Of a stretch of DNA of 64,000 bases, positions 36,470 through 49,300 are shown in pieces (position 1 is the first letter of the stretch; the number at the start of each line of letters is the position of its first letter). The translations under genes were made by a program, and so were the position numbers. Below the pieces are notes generated by a model that saw only the letters and a list, made by a program, of their open reading frames with translations, did not search any database and was not told the origin of the DNA. Source of the DNA: Trifolium pratense (lineage: Eukaryota > Streptophyta > Magnoliopsida > Fabales > Fabaceae); contig NC_060065.1 in the NCBI RefSeq assembly GCF_020283565.1, positions 41,094,409 through 41,158,408 of the forward strand, in the 5' to 3' direction.

Positions 36470-38137
36470 AGTGCTGCACAAATGAGCTATCCAACAAAAA
36501 AAGGTGCTGGATAAATGAATAGTCAGTGGTCCCCTCAATATGAAATTCGACTCTGTTTGTTCTATTCTGTAGAAAGGTTAGAGAAGGGAATTAAGGTTAT
36601 GAAAGAGAGCAATTTTGCTCTTCCATTTTATTATATTCTTTTATTTTCTCTAAGGTCTTATTTGTTCCTAAGTTATATATATAAACTTTAGTTAGGTGTG
36701 GGGTGGTTTTGCAACCCTTTCATTTGATTAGTGACTCAGTCTTGTTAAACCTTTAAATATTATTGGAAAGATTAATATACCTGTATGAATTTGGTTGGTT
36801 TTTATATTGAAAGAAAAATTAGGCCAAGATTCAATTGTACCTGCACAGCGATTTGGATTCAGTGCGGTCGCTTCTGCATGCAGTCGGATCAGACAATTCA
36901 AATATTAAGACAGTTTATAATTTTTGTTTAACATAAATTTTGACGCTAAATCTCAACTGTTCGATCTTTATCCGACATCCGACGGTCTTAAACTTGTTGA
37001 TTGTGTGCAGGTACTGGGCCCATGAATAGGCCTACCATGTACCACATTGCTTTTCCATAACTTGTTTTTCTGATATGGGTGACAAAATTTACCAACATTT
37101 TTCTTAGATTTCTGAAATAAAAAGAATTAAAGTTCTAGCTTTCAATGATCAGTGGTGGACCAATGTACTTGCTATTGCTACTACCTTCTCTCACTGATAA
37201 TTTTTCTGAAACTGAAATGGATCTGTCCTTTAGTGATGGAGTATCTGTTTTTCGAATATCTTTGACCTGATATTTGAGATCTGCTACGAATTTTTTGTCC
37301 TAGTCATATCCATGTTGCCTTAACGGTGCCATTGTGTGATACTCAATTGGTATCTTGATATCTTCTTAGTTCTATTATGATGATAATGCAATATCTTTAG
37401 CTCCCTCTTTGTCACTGAAAAGCTCACTGAAAGAGCTTATCTTCTCTTATACTCCTACTCAATGATGGATCACAATTGAACAGAGCCTGCACCTTGCATT
37501 AGACCATATTCACTTTGTTCAATAATTAGTGCTTTTCCTTTATCTTTTTGTTAAATTAATAAAGCGTGAGTGTCATTTTCATACAGAGAAAGGAACATGG
37601 GTGGTGATATGACATTTATTTCAATTTTCATTATGAAGATTTAAGAGAGTAGAAAGTACGTAGGTTATTTCCAATGATTAATGATTCATAAGAAGAAAAA
37701 AAATAAACAAGAGCTATAAGTACCTGTACCAAGCATATGGGAAAAATATCAGTGGAAGATCTTGATCTGATTTTGTTTTTAATTTAAATTTTCATAACTA
37801 AAAGACAGACTGGCAAACAAGGGCAAAATGGAGTTTGAGTTTTCAAAATTTGGGGCAGCATTACATAAATATGTTCTTATTGTTTATAAAATTCACGAAT
37901 TTTCAAGTTTAGTTATTACACAAATTTTGTTCCATTTTAATCTCCATTTTACTTATTTTTTTATATAATAATAGTTTGAGTTAGTGGTTAAAAGTTTGGA
38001 GGAATGGAGAATTCAGAGAGAGTTCGAAATGTCGAATTTATTTTTAATCAACTGAAGAGCCACATATATTAAATTAAAAGACGCTCCGCATTAGCATAAG
38101 GTGTATACAATGAAGAGGCTAGACAGTGCCTTAAGAG
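36470..38137. other. 3' UTR of the first BZR-type gene and intergenic DNA
   Basis: The 3' UTR probably runs to about 36780. A repeat with TTGTACCTGCACAGCGATTTGG, CTGCATGCAGTC and CCGACATCCGACGGTC at 36800-37020 resembles a MITE; a related end is at 50790-50935. SINE-like traces with AGTTAGTGGTTAAAAGTTTGG occur at about 37978. No gene. Confidence 0.45.
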
Positions 38138-39067
38138 CAGGGCCGATCCTGACTATTTGGAGGCCCGGTTTAAATATTGAAAATAGGCTCTATAAAAAAA
38201 ATGTTAAAATGTTAAAGAATCATCCTCTATTTAAATTATAAGTAACATAAGAAATATCAATAATGAATTGGTATAAGGGTAAGGGTTTTAGTCCTCTTAA
38301 ACATGTGGTCACAAGTTGGATTTCATGGCTCATACGTATAGAGAAAATTCGGTTGAGAGGGGAGAAAATTCTTAATCAAGAAAGGTGTAATTATTATTTT
38401 TTTACTTGATTAACATTTTTTTTACTTAATGATAGTATATAACTATTATTATAGGGCCTCAAAATTAATATTTTGAGCTAACAATATATAATTATTATTA
38501 GGTGAACACTTCGGTACACATATTATGTGGATGTGTACCAGTACACGGCTGAGGTGGTTAACAAGTGGCAAATATTTAATGCAGATTTTGTTTCTTTATT
38601 AAGTTTTCTATATTAAATCCTACTTTTTAATATTTGCAAATGTATCATTTACATAAATGTAATCACTAATCATGTCACATAATAAATCAAAGTATGCATC
38701 AAATCTTTCAACTTAAATTTTCAAATTTTTTTTAAGCAAATATTTTCTTTTTACAAGATTCAAATATTATAATATTATTATATATCCTGTAAAATATATG
38801 ATTTTTTATTATTTAACAACATCTGGTATTTTCTTTAAAAAAAAACAACGGATAAATTTATATTATTTTTGCATCCAACGAAGATTTTAATATTTTAATA
38901 TTATTTATATTTCCATTTTTTTAATATCATTAGTTTGTAATGTTTAATATTTATTTACCTTTGAACCATTAATAGATATAATTATATATTATTTTATGTA
39001 AAGAAAAACTTATAATTCTTAGTGTGTGTATATATATATTGACTCTAGGAGTAAGTCTCCATTGATT

Positions 39068-39359
39068 TACTTAATAACTCGATATCGACATTATATTTCT
39101 TCAATCCAACAGTTGAATTCAAATATCTCATTGAGTAGATCAACTCCACAAAATTTTTTTAAAATTGTTTGATACTTTTTTTGACAACTTCAATTGAACG
39201 TACAATAAACTTTTAAAAAAACCGTTGAATTTCAATGGTCTGAATACATAAACATATTTTGAATTTTTATAAAAATTTGTGGAGTTGATCTACTCAATAA
39301 GATATTTGAATTCAACGGTTGGATTGAAGAAATATAATGGCGATATCGAGTTATTAAAG
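39068..39359. mobile_element. Foldback MITE inside the left arm of the Mutator-like element
   Basis: The arms are close inverted copies: TAATAACTCGATATCGACAT, TTCTTCAATCCAAC-GTTGAA, TTCAAATATCT-ATTGAGTAG and ATCAACTCCACAAA appear on both strands, about 105 bp each, around an 80-bp loop. The right arm has no counterpart here, so this insertion came after the Mutator arms formed. Confidence 0.75.
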
Positions 39360-40069
39360 TGGGTTAAATACAACTAAATTAAATTTTTCGTATACATGCA
39401 GATTAAAGTGGGTTAAATACAACTAAATTAAAGTGGGTTAAGTGTTTTCATCTCTTCAAATTGTTTATGCATGCAGATAGAGTCATGGTGTTAAGTTGAC
39501 GTGTATTTTATGATAATTTTGCAAATATGTATAGAGCATTATAAAAAGTTTGTCCAAAAATAAAGAGCACGATATTTGATTTTTAGGTCAAATGATTTTT
39601 TAGACAAAAGGAAAAATATATTAAGTAACAATAAAAAATACAGAGACCGGAGGACATTAAACCTAGCCTGGCTAAAACCTAAACGGGAATACAACGTGAT
39701 CAAACAAACAAGGTAGAACAACCCTAATCAATCTAACAATACAAACAAATAAGATTTTATGCAATATTATATAAGTTTTTCAAGGTAGTTTATGAGAAAT
39801 CAGCTTATAAAGATACAATTCTTGTTGGTGAAAACTTATCAAAATAACATAAATTTTATTTATTTGAATAAGTTATTTTCATAAACTAAAAAATAAGCTA
39901 AATTCAATCGGGCCCATAATAACAAATAGGTTCAATTAACAAGATGATTATTTGTCTTGTTGGTAAGTTGTATGTGTTGTTAACGTATAGTCTGAGTTCT
40001 AATTCTAATCCATCATGGGCCAAATTTTATTTTACTATTTTTTTGAAAAAAAAATTGTCTACAAAATTA

Positions 40070-40155
40070 TGATCGTTTGGTCTAGTGGTGAGGAGTTTGG
40101 GTTGTACATTTGAGGTCATAGTTCGCTTTTCAACTCAATTGTAAACAAAAAAAAA
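40070..40155 (+). repeat. SINE of a second type
   Basis: GGTCTAGTGGTGAGGAGTTTGG resembles a tRNA-like A-box region; it is followed by GAGGTCATAGTTCGC (B-box-like) and an A-rich tail. Related traces are near 45917 (TAGTTTAGTGATTAAAAAATTTGG ... GTGAGTTCGATCC), 52674 and 52862. Confidence 0.5.
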
Positions 40156-42278
40156 GTAGTAGCTTTTACAAAAAAATAGGTTTGTTTGTATTAACTTATT
40201 TTTAAGCTTATAAAAAATGACTTATGCAAATAAATAATTGTTAAATCTCAACTAACTGAACTAACAATACTTAAAATTTCACCATGGACCAAATTTTATT
40301 TTGCTTTTTATTTTTTAGCTTATAAAAAACATTTTATACAAATAATAAACTTTTATATTAGTTTATTAGTTGCTCCAAAAAAATATTAATTTATAACTTC
40401 TACCTAGCGAAAATTGTATTTTCATAAGCTATTGTTTTCATAAATTCTTTTGACAAGCTTATGAATAATACATAAGAGCTTATTTATTTGTCTAAGCTTA
40501 AAACTAAGTCAATTCAACTGCGCATAAATTTTATTCTTATTAAGTCATATTTAACCCTATTAACCTACTAATTTCAAAAATCATAACTCTCAACTAATTA
40601 GATTAGCTATGGCTCAAGAAACCTAGTTCATATGAAATAAATCTCAACTAATTTTCTCAATTGTGACCATGGGAATCAATCCATCTCATTTAGTTTGTTC
40701 AACTTGACCTGATTAGAATAATAAATACTTAAGAAGTTGAATTTCAACAATCTAACGGTTCAATATGATATTGTTAGACTAGTAACTAATGCTCAAGAAA
40801 CCTAGTTATTATGAAAGGGTTGTTAAGTCACATCCACCTAGCTAGATTGAAAGGGACTAAGGAGATCATGTATTCTCAATCTGACTATTCAACTTGACCA
40901 AATTGAAATGAGAAACACTTAAGAATTCAAATTTTGACAATCAACAAATAGTTAAACCTCAACTAGTTAGATTAACTATGACTTAAGAAACCTAGTTTAT
41001 ATGAAATGATTGTTAAGTCTCAACTAATAATGTCGAATGTGACTCAAGAAATAAAAATTTATAGATCAAACACTTCAACTTGAAACATAGTTCATGTGTA
41101 AACCTAGCTAATTATACTTACTTTCATTAATGAATTCAAATTTTCTCAATCAAGTCGTTCAATTTCACCTAATTGGACTAACAATAACTTATGAATTTAA
41201 ATTTCGACAATCAAGCATGTCTAGAACAATATTTACAAAACTTTAGTATTTTCCAAAATGAGATGAATAAAATATGAATTTTCTAGATCAAAATATCAAG
41301 ATAATAGTAACGAATGTTCTGACCTAAAAATCAAATTTTGAGATCCTTATTTTTTGATAAACTTTTTATAACGCTCTATACATATTTGCAAAATCATCAT
41401 AAATACACATCAACTTAACAACATGACTAAAATTGCATGCGAAAAATTAAATTTAGTAATTTTGTAGAGGCAAAAAACTTATTTAACCCTATAAAATATT
41501 ACCAATCACTAAAAATTAACAGACTTACAATAAAATATTTAAACATATTAAAAATTATAAGTTTTTTTTACAAGAAAATAATTGTATTTAATAATTATAT
41601 GTATTAATTGTTAAACGGTAAATAAATATTAAACTTTATACACTACTAATATTAAAAAAATTGAAAGGAAATAATAATAAAAAAAAAGTTATTAAAATCA
41701 TACGTGTTTTTTAAAGAAAAAATATCAAATGTTGTTAAAAATACTAAAATCATATTATTTTATAGGATATTAAATAATATTTTTTTAAAGGGAAATTAAA
41801 TAATATTAAAATATTTGAATCTTGTTAAAAAAAAAAATGAAAATCTAGATCGAAAGATTTGATGCATGCTTTGATTTATTGTGGGACATAATTAGTGATT
41901 ACATTTATGTGAAGGATGCATTTGCAAATATTAAAAAATAGGATTTAATATAGAAAGCTTAATAAAGAAACAAAATCTGCATTAAATATTTGCCACTTGT
42001 TAACCACCTCAGCGATGTACCGGTACACATCCACATAATATGTGTACCGAAGAATTCACCTTATTATTATAGGACCTCAAAATTTTGAGTCGAGACCTCC
42101 AAAATTTTGAGGCCCGATGTCATCGCTCACCCTGCACCCCTATAGGGGTCAGGCCTACTTAAGAGAAGCACGTCATGTTGTCCCTAAACAAATTAAGGGA
42201 TTCGTATCCCACATGTTTAAAGAACGATAAAAAATCTTAAAGTTTGTTTTAAACCACCATCACACTTGTAATTTAATA

Positions 42279-42424
42279 CTTCCTCCGTAACACTATATAA
42301 GCAAAAATTACCTGTTTAGATTCATTGCATTATTAATGTATTTAATCTATAATATAGACCAAATACATTAATTATGCAATGAACTTAAAAAAGTGATTTT
42401 TATTATATAGTGTTACGGAGGGAG
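42279..42424. mobile_element. Stowaway MITE, 146 bp
   Basis: Near-perfect inverted ends, CTTCCTCCGTAACACTATAT and complement CTCCCTCCGTAACACTATAT, with TA at each flank (42277-42278 and 42425-42426). The two arms pair almost along their full length (GATTCATTGCATTATTAATGTATTT against AAATACATTAATTATGCAATGAA). Confidence 0.9.
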
Positions 42425-42465
42425 TATTATGATTTATGATTCACATAATCCGCATCAAAAACCTT

Positions 42466-43960
42466 CTAATTAAAAACTCGATTATTTCTAACTTTCCAAA
42501 GCATCCAAATTGTTGCTAACCAAATGACTTTAAAACTATCTTTGATCTTCAAAAAACACAACTGAAGGCCACCGAAAATACGAGCATGAGAAAGAGCATT
42601 GTTGGGAAGAGCACCTTGAATACAGAACCAGTTCTGCACACCATACGGTCCACACCCTATGAGAGCCCTCAAAAACAAAAAATAGATGTGATCAAGATTC
42701 AACACACCCACGGTCAGGACTACAAAATTGAGAGCCAACATTTGTAATCCCTCTCCTTATTAAATTGTCATTCGTTGGTAGTCGATCCGCCAAAAATCGC
42801 CAAGCAAAAACTGAAACCTTCAAAGGACACTTTTGATCCAAATAAAATCAGCATGTCCCTCCTTGGTAGAGCCCTCGTCCACTCTGCTCGTTAAAGACAA
42901 ATAAGCTTCATTGACCGAAAAGTATCATAGTTTGCAGTTGTCCATAACCACCTGTCAGAAGCATTATTCTGCTAAACAATGTTATGAAACAAAGCACAAC
43001 ACTCTTCTAACAATTCCTCCTTCCAAGCAAACAACAGACGTCTCTAGTCCCAATCTGCCCCTCCAACACCCCACCCCCTACGGTACAAAGCCCCCATCGA
43101 AATCCTAGGCTTTGAAGATAGTCCAGCACGACGGGGAAAATGCTCCCTTAGAACAATACCTTCACCCAACCATGGATCATCCCAAAACAAGGAATCTTCC
43201 CCATTACCCAATTTTCTAAACAAGAACTTCCTAAACCAATTATCTATCCCGTTAAAAGACCCTTTTGAGATACTGACAATATCTTTCCACCATGTCGAAG
43301 CCTTCCTCCATCCTAAATCAATGTCTCCTCTAACCCCCCATATTTATGAGCTAGCACATGTCGCCATAAACCACCCTCTCGATTTTAACCGCCAACACCA
43401 CTTACCCAGTAACGCTACATTGAATCCTTGAAGGGCTCCTTGTCTCAAACTCCACTTCAGTGGAACAACCTTTGACTAAACACTGATGCTGAAGCTGGCC
43501 GAAATACACTCATAGATCCATCTTCTCCATTTCAACGAAAAATTCATCTTGTGCAGAACAGAGAGTAGGTAACTCCATTATATTTCTCAAAGTCCACCTT
43601 GTTGAATATGTAGTTTGTGTTGTTGGAGTTTGTTTGAAGTCCCACATTGCTTAGGTTCCCGGGATGTGAAGTGTATAAATATGTGAGGGCAACCTCACCC
43701 TTTGAGCTAGCTTTTGGGATGAGATCCAAACATATTTAACACACCTTAAACATAAGCAAATCCTTCTTCTTACTTTTAACTTCATTAGCCATTAGTATCC
43801 CGTCTAAAATTTGGCGGCCTTGCACATAAGCCGATTGGTTAGCCGAAATCACACTGCTAATGACCTTACTAAGTCTGTTAGATAATACCTTGATCAACAC
43901 CTTATAAATGCACCCTACAAAAGAAATAAGTCTATAATGTGACAACTTGTGAGAACCTCC
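42466..43960 (-). pseudogene. LINE ORF2 remnant, internally deleted and interrupted
   Basis: Read on the minus strand from 43945: RT start (MSHYRLISFVGCIYKVLIKV, then NQSAYVQGRQILDGILMANE, DLLMFKV), a solo LTR insertion, the resumed KVDFEK box, thumb-like NFSLKWRRWIYECIS in a shifted frame, then a jump that skips the YADD catalytic box, then the zf-RVT region (FRKFLFRKLGNGEDSLFWDD at about 43210, ending WLATIWMLWKVRNNRVFN at about 42466-42520). Multiple frameshifts and the missing palm core make it dead. Confidence 0.85.
43600..43741 (+). mobile_element. 142-bp solo LTR (TRIM type) inside the LINE
   Basis: It begins TGTTGAATATG and ends CATATTTAACA, an inverted terminal pair, and is flanked by an exact 5-bp duplication, CACCT at 43595-43599 and 43742-43746. 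It contains AAGTCCCACATTGCTTAGG and the TATA box TATAAATA near 43674, as in short plant LTRs. Its length fits a terminal-repeat retrotransposon in miniature. Orientation is set by the TATA box. It splits the LINE codons between FKV and DFEK. Confidence 0.88.
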
Positions 43961-46396
43961 ACTTTAGCAATGAGAGCGGTGAATGTGCAGTTCTCAGACC
44001 TTTAACCAACCAGCCGTTATTGTGAAAATCATTAAAAAAAAAAAGCAATCATTTTTTTTCCTTAATAGAGACTAAAATTTAAAATTAATGAGACTAAATT
44101 TAAAAAGTCTTACTAATTTTTACTTTGGAGAAACATGGTAACGATTGCAGACCGTTGGTAATGGAAATTTTTTAGCAACATTTATTTTTATCGATAGATT
44201 GGTTCTTATAATGGAGAATTTGAGTTTGATACTATAGCTCCTCCAATAATGTCTCTTAGTTGTACTAACTGACCCATATGTATCGAGACTATTCCTAATA
44301 TAATTTTTAGTTTTATAATATAATATGTATGAAGTTTTTATCATTATTTAACGATGATTAATTTCTATCGAAGAAATCTTCTTCCTGAATTTTCTCTACA
44401 CAAAAATAGGTCGAACCAGTGAAGCAATTACGGTTGTTCTAGAATTTTTCCTTTTCTGTTCTTTTTTAATTATTTTGCGACTTTCCTTCTAGATATATTT
44501 TTGTTTTTGCCATTCTCCAGAGAAATTTGTGTCTTATATTGTGGTGTAGGCCCTGCATGTTCCTCTCCAAACACTAATTAAAGTTACTTTGGTTGGTGGA
44601 AGAGAAGACATATATAGAAAGAACTGGGGCCAAGTTCTGAAAGGATTCATTTTGTGCCTCTTTTGCACTTAAAATTTACAATTGCAAGAGAAAGTTTACA
44701 CAATAATACATTATCTTTTTTATGTTCTCTTTCAATTTTCTAATTTTATCACGTAAAGTTTGCATTGTGTAGTAGATTCCCATTCTTTCAAAATAGTGAA
44801 TACTTCAACTGATTTTAACTAATTAAAAGTTAAAATAAGTTGGAGATCTCGGATTAATGAAAAATATTATGAAGTAATTTAAAATTTATTTTTATAAGAA
44901 ACTACTACTAAATTGAATCGTCAAAAGATTGAAAGAGATTAAAATCAATCTTCATTGAGAAATAATGAAATAAATCATATGTGGTGCAAATGAAAAAACA
45001 ACAAAGATTCTTCTACACACAGTAGAATCTAACATTTCAGGATGACTGGATAAGTGAATTCAAAAAATAATGCGGTCAATGTAGTCAATAAATTTTAGGT
45101 TTTCTGATCATGATCGAAAGTCTGACGATTCATATATTATCTCACAATTTTATATTAAATAAAAACACAAATTTATCTTTAACATTTAAACTATCTTATC
45201 AAATATTTGATAAGATGGTTCTAAATTGTTGTCTATATATAATTTCACTGCACTTAATCCAATTGTTGCATGAGAAAATTGCATCAATATTAATTTTTGA
45301 ACAGAGTCCCCTCAATTTCATAAATAAACCCCCTCACATGACCATGGCTGATGGGTGATGGCATATCACACTCCACACTTTAATTTATGCTTTTGTGGTA
45401 AGAACCAATAAATAAAAAAAGAACAAAAAAAAGTTAGCACTACTTTGGTTTTATTATTTCACTTTTATAGAGTCCATAAGTTATCTTTTTTAAAAAGATA
45501 TTCTTACTTGAAAAATATATGATTTTAATAAATTCTTTTTTTTTTACTTTATCATCTTTTAAATATATACAAATATTGATATATTAGTTGTCCATGTTAA
45601 TATTTTTTTCTTCCACATAGTTTAAAGAAGGAAACAAATAATATGTTTTTAAAAAATATATATTATTTGAGCTCGTGCCCATAGAAGAATTACTCTTAGA
45701 TTTGAGTTACACAATAAAAGGAAGTGAAATAAAATGAAATAGCAAAATAATTTTTTCTATTAAAGAGGTAAATTAAATATTAAAATGTACTACATTTAGT
45801 TTGTTCAATCTCCACTAAACCTTGTTTAATTTAGTTTTTTTATTAAACCTTGTTCAATAATTAATATTAATGCAGAGTTTAAGTAATATTAGTGGCTTAT
45901 ATATAGACCACTAGATTTAGTTTAGTGATTAAAAAATTTGGTAATATTATAGTTATCGTGAGTTCGATCCTTAGCTTCATTTGTAACAAAACAAAATATA
46001 CTTTTAAATTGTAAGATCTAATATATTAAATTTAAATTTTAAAATCAACACTAATTAACCCACATATTTTTTTAATAACCCCACTATTGAATTCCAATAT
46101 AAGAGAATCCAACACTAAAATCTAACCTTCATAAATATGAATTAGTACCTCTAACATATACCCCACTCAATATCCACGCTTCCCTTCACTTTTTCCCTTT
46201 CCTTCATTTTCATTATACACTTTTTCTTCTCTCCTCTCTTATTTCCTAACTTCACCCCACTTCTTCTTTTCCACACCTCCCTATCTTCTCTGCTTTAGTT
46301 TCTCATATCAACCCACAACCTCATTCACATTCATTCCTCAATTCTTCTTCAAAGTTCACCTCTTTTGATCATTTCAAGAGTACCCTTTTGATCTAA
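43961..46396. other. Intergenic and promoter of the second BZR-type gene
   Basis: No gene to about 46150, only AT-rich DNA and a SINE-like trace at 45905-46000. From 46150 to 46396 the sequence is C/T-rich (CCACTTCTTCTTTTCCACACC at about 46257), as in the leader of the first copy, but the two leaders do not align well outside the coding region. Confidence 0.5.
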
Positions 46397-49300
46397 ATGA
46401 CGTCGGGGGCGAGGTTACCGACGTGGAAGGAGAGAGAGAACAATAAGAGGAGAGAGAGGAGAAGAAGAGCTATAGCTGCTAAGATATTCTCTGGTTTGAG
46501 AATGTATGGTAACTTTAGATTACCAAAACATTGTGATAACAATGAAGTTCTTAAAGCTCTTTGTAATGATGCTGGTTGGACTGTTGAACCTGATGGTACC
46601 ACTTACCGTAAGGTAACATTACTTTGCATTGTTGCATTCTCTTTTCTTATTATCTATGAACCACGGGTGTGTATAGGACAACAAACACTTCTCGATCAAA
46701 GACATGTTTGGTGTCCGGTATGTGTGAGTGTCTGAACCAACGTGACACTGACGCATGTAACTACATTGAATTATATTATTTTCTCACATTATTTTTCGGT
46801 GTCAATATGTCTGGTGTTGTGTTTGTGTTTCATATCATATTATTACGAAGATTTTTTATAATAACGGTTTCTGCATATGAATGCTTGATTTTTTGAGAAT
46901 TGCGGTCAAACGTGATTGATGCAGCTTGAATTGTAGTCATGTTGTAGTTTTAGGGACATACGAAATCTAGTTGTAAATTGCGGTCTGTGGTCACAATTAA
47001 TATAGAGATTTTAGAAGTCTCTGCAACAACCACAATTTAAAATCATATAAAAAATCGTTATTTCTCGGAGTAGATAGCACCATGTGACTTTTATTTAAAA
47101 GTTAAAACCATGTTTATTGCTTTCAATTTTACTTTATTTCTTTTAATTTTAAGTTCTTTAGCTATGAATGAAGTGAAAATTGAAGAGGAAGATAGTTAGA
47201 TAGATTGAATTTGGAAAGAAAGAAATTTGAAAAAGTATAAATAAATAAAATGAATTTCATGTTAAACAAGAGAGACATAGATGCTTAAATTAGAAATAAT
47301 AAATTGGTGTCTCTCAACTAAAAGAGAGAAAAAAAATGGCAAGGCAAATATTTTTTTTTTAATTTATTTTTCATTATGAAATTAGGACAAAATAATTATT
47401 CTTCTTGATCTTTTTTCTGGTAGACAGTGGTCATGGCATTTTAGTGGGAAGCACCAAAGAATACTATATCACTTTCTTTGACTCATAGTCAGTCACCTGA
47501 GAAACATAACTTTTTTTATTTTTTATTTTCTAATTATTGAATGACAAAAATACCCCTGTTGAGTCTCTTTATTTGAAATTAGGTAAATAGAAAATGGAGA
47601 GGGTAAATTTGCCAAATCAGGTGTTCCATTTCTTAGTTGGTGCATAAGTTGAATTTGGTGTTTGTTGGTATGTAATGTAGAAAAGTAGCATAAACTTTTT
47701 GACATTTTCAGAATTGGTGGCCACATAGGATTCCATTATGTAATCACTTTTGCCTCACTTCTTCTCATCATTAATCCTTCTTTTTTGAAGGTGCTCAGTA
47801 AAGTTACTGTTCTTAATTCATTTCATTGCAAATGAGTGAGACATGTTTTAATGCACACTTGTAATTAATTAGAATCCAATGTTTTTAGTTTTTACTATGT
47901 CTAATATGTAAGTTTTATGTGGTTAAGATGGACATTGAACCATTGTACTAATACTCCGTCCGGTCTCAAATTTAAGCAAAGATTCTTTTTTCAGATTCAT
48001 TGAATAACTGATGTATTTGATCAATAATAAGGATCAGAAACATCTTTTATTCAAAGAATCTGAAAAATGAATATTTACTTGTAGATATGATATCAGAGGG
48101 ATTAATAATTAGAAGATAACACATTTTCAGTTGCAATAAATTTATCATGACTAATACTGATAATCATGTTTAAAACTATTTAGTCATGCTAATTGCACCT
48201 ATGTATTTGGATCAATGTTTTTAAAATGAAACTAGACGGTTAAACCAATTGAACCTTGAACTGACATTGTCCACTATTTGATTATTTGAACTGTTCGAGC
48301 TTGGTTTCCCTACGATTCAAGTAGTTGAACTATGAATCGGAGGTATCTTCATTTCGATGTCTGGTTCGGTTTTTAAAAGATTAAATGTTAATGTTTGATA
48401 AATTGATGGAAATATATTTTTAACACAAGCAGGGATGCAAGCCTCTGGAGCACATGGATATTGGTTGTGGATCATCAGCTGTAAGCCCTTGCTCATCTTA
48501 CCATCCAAGTCCTGGTTCATCTTCCTTCCCAAGTCCATCTTCATCCCCTTACGCCGCAAATCGTAACGCTGATGGTAATTCCCTCATTCCATGGCTTAAA
48601 AACCTCTCCACAACTTCATCTTCAGCATCATCTCCGAAACTTCCACATCCGTACCTTCACAGCGGCTCCATAAGCGCTCCTGTCACACCTCCCCTGAGCT
48701 CTCCGACTTCTAGAACGCCGCAGATGAATGTTGCTGACTGGGAAGAGCGGTCTGCACGAACGGGATGGGCCGGACAACATTATTCGTTCCTGCCTTCCTC
48801 CGGCCCTCCAAGCCCCGGCCGTCAAATAGTTGATCCTGAATGGTTTGCTGGGATCAAACTTCCTCATGCTAGGCCAACTTCTCCAACATTCAACCTTGTT
48901 TCTCGAAATCCATTTGCTTTCAAGGAAGATGGTTATTCGGGCAGCGGTTCACGCATGTGGACCCCTGGACAGAGTGGAACGTGTTCTCCGGCTATTGCTG
49001 CAGGCTCTGATCACAATGCTGATATTCCTATGTCAGAAGCCATCTCAGATGAATTTGCATTTGGAAGCAACACATTTGGGATTGTGAAGCCTTGGGAAGG
49101 AGAAAGAATCCATGAAGAATTTGTAGCAGATGATCTTGAACTCACACTTGGTAACTCAAAGACAAGGTACTTAACATTATTAATATATTATACTATATGA
49201 TCAATTAAATGTATCACTGACACTTCTGATTGAAGGCGTGTCAAGTGTCTGACACCGACTAACACGACACTGACACATCTCATTACACTCAATTAATTCA

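Larger units (their letters stand above)
38501..42060. mobile_element. Mutator-like foldback element, 3.56 kb, nested in the hAT
   Basis: The termini GGTGAACACTTCGGTACACA and, on the complement of the right end, GGTGAATTCTTCGGTACACA open long inverted arms. The arms remain recognisable over about 700-1,100 bp (TTAACAAGTGGCAAATATTTAA, AAATGTAATCACTAAT and, further in, TTTGCAAATATGTATAGAGC at both 39519 and, inverted, 41380). The flanks are an exact 9-bp duplication, TTATTATTA at 38492-38500 and 42061-42069. That length and the long arms indicate the Mutator superfamily. The loop holds a foldback MITE, SINE pieces and degenerate 200-bp repeats with GCTCAAGAAACCTAGTT (40610-41060). No transposase frame was found. 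Confidence 0.88.
38138..42157. mobile_element. Non-autonomous hAT element that hosts a Mutator-like element
   Basis: The left end reads CAGGGCCGATCCTGAC and the complement of the right end TAGGCCTGACCCC. The flanks are an exact 8-bp duplication, CTTAAGAG at 38130-38137 and 42158-42165, which is hAT-type. Once the nested element at 38501-42060 and its TSD are removed, about 450 bp remain, including GGAGGCCCGG and GGGCCTCAAAA near the left and the matching ACCTCAAAATTTTGAG near the right. No transposase. Confidence 0.8.
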
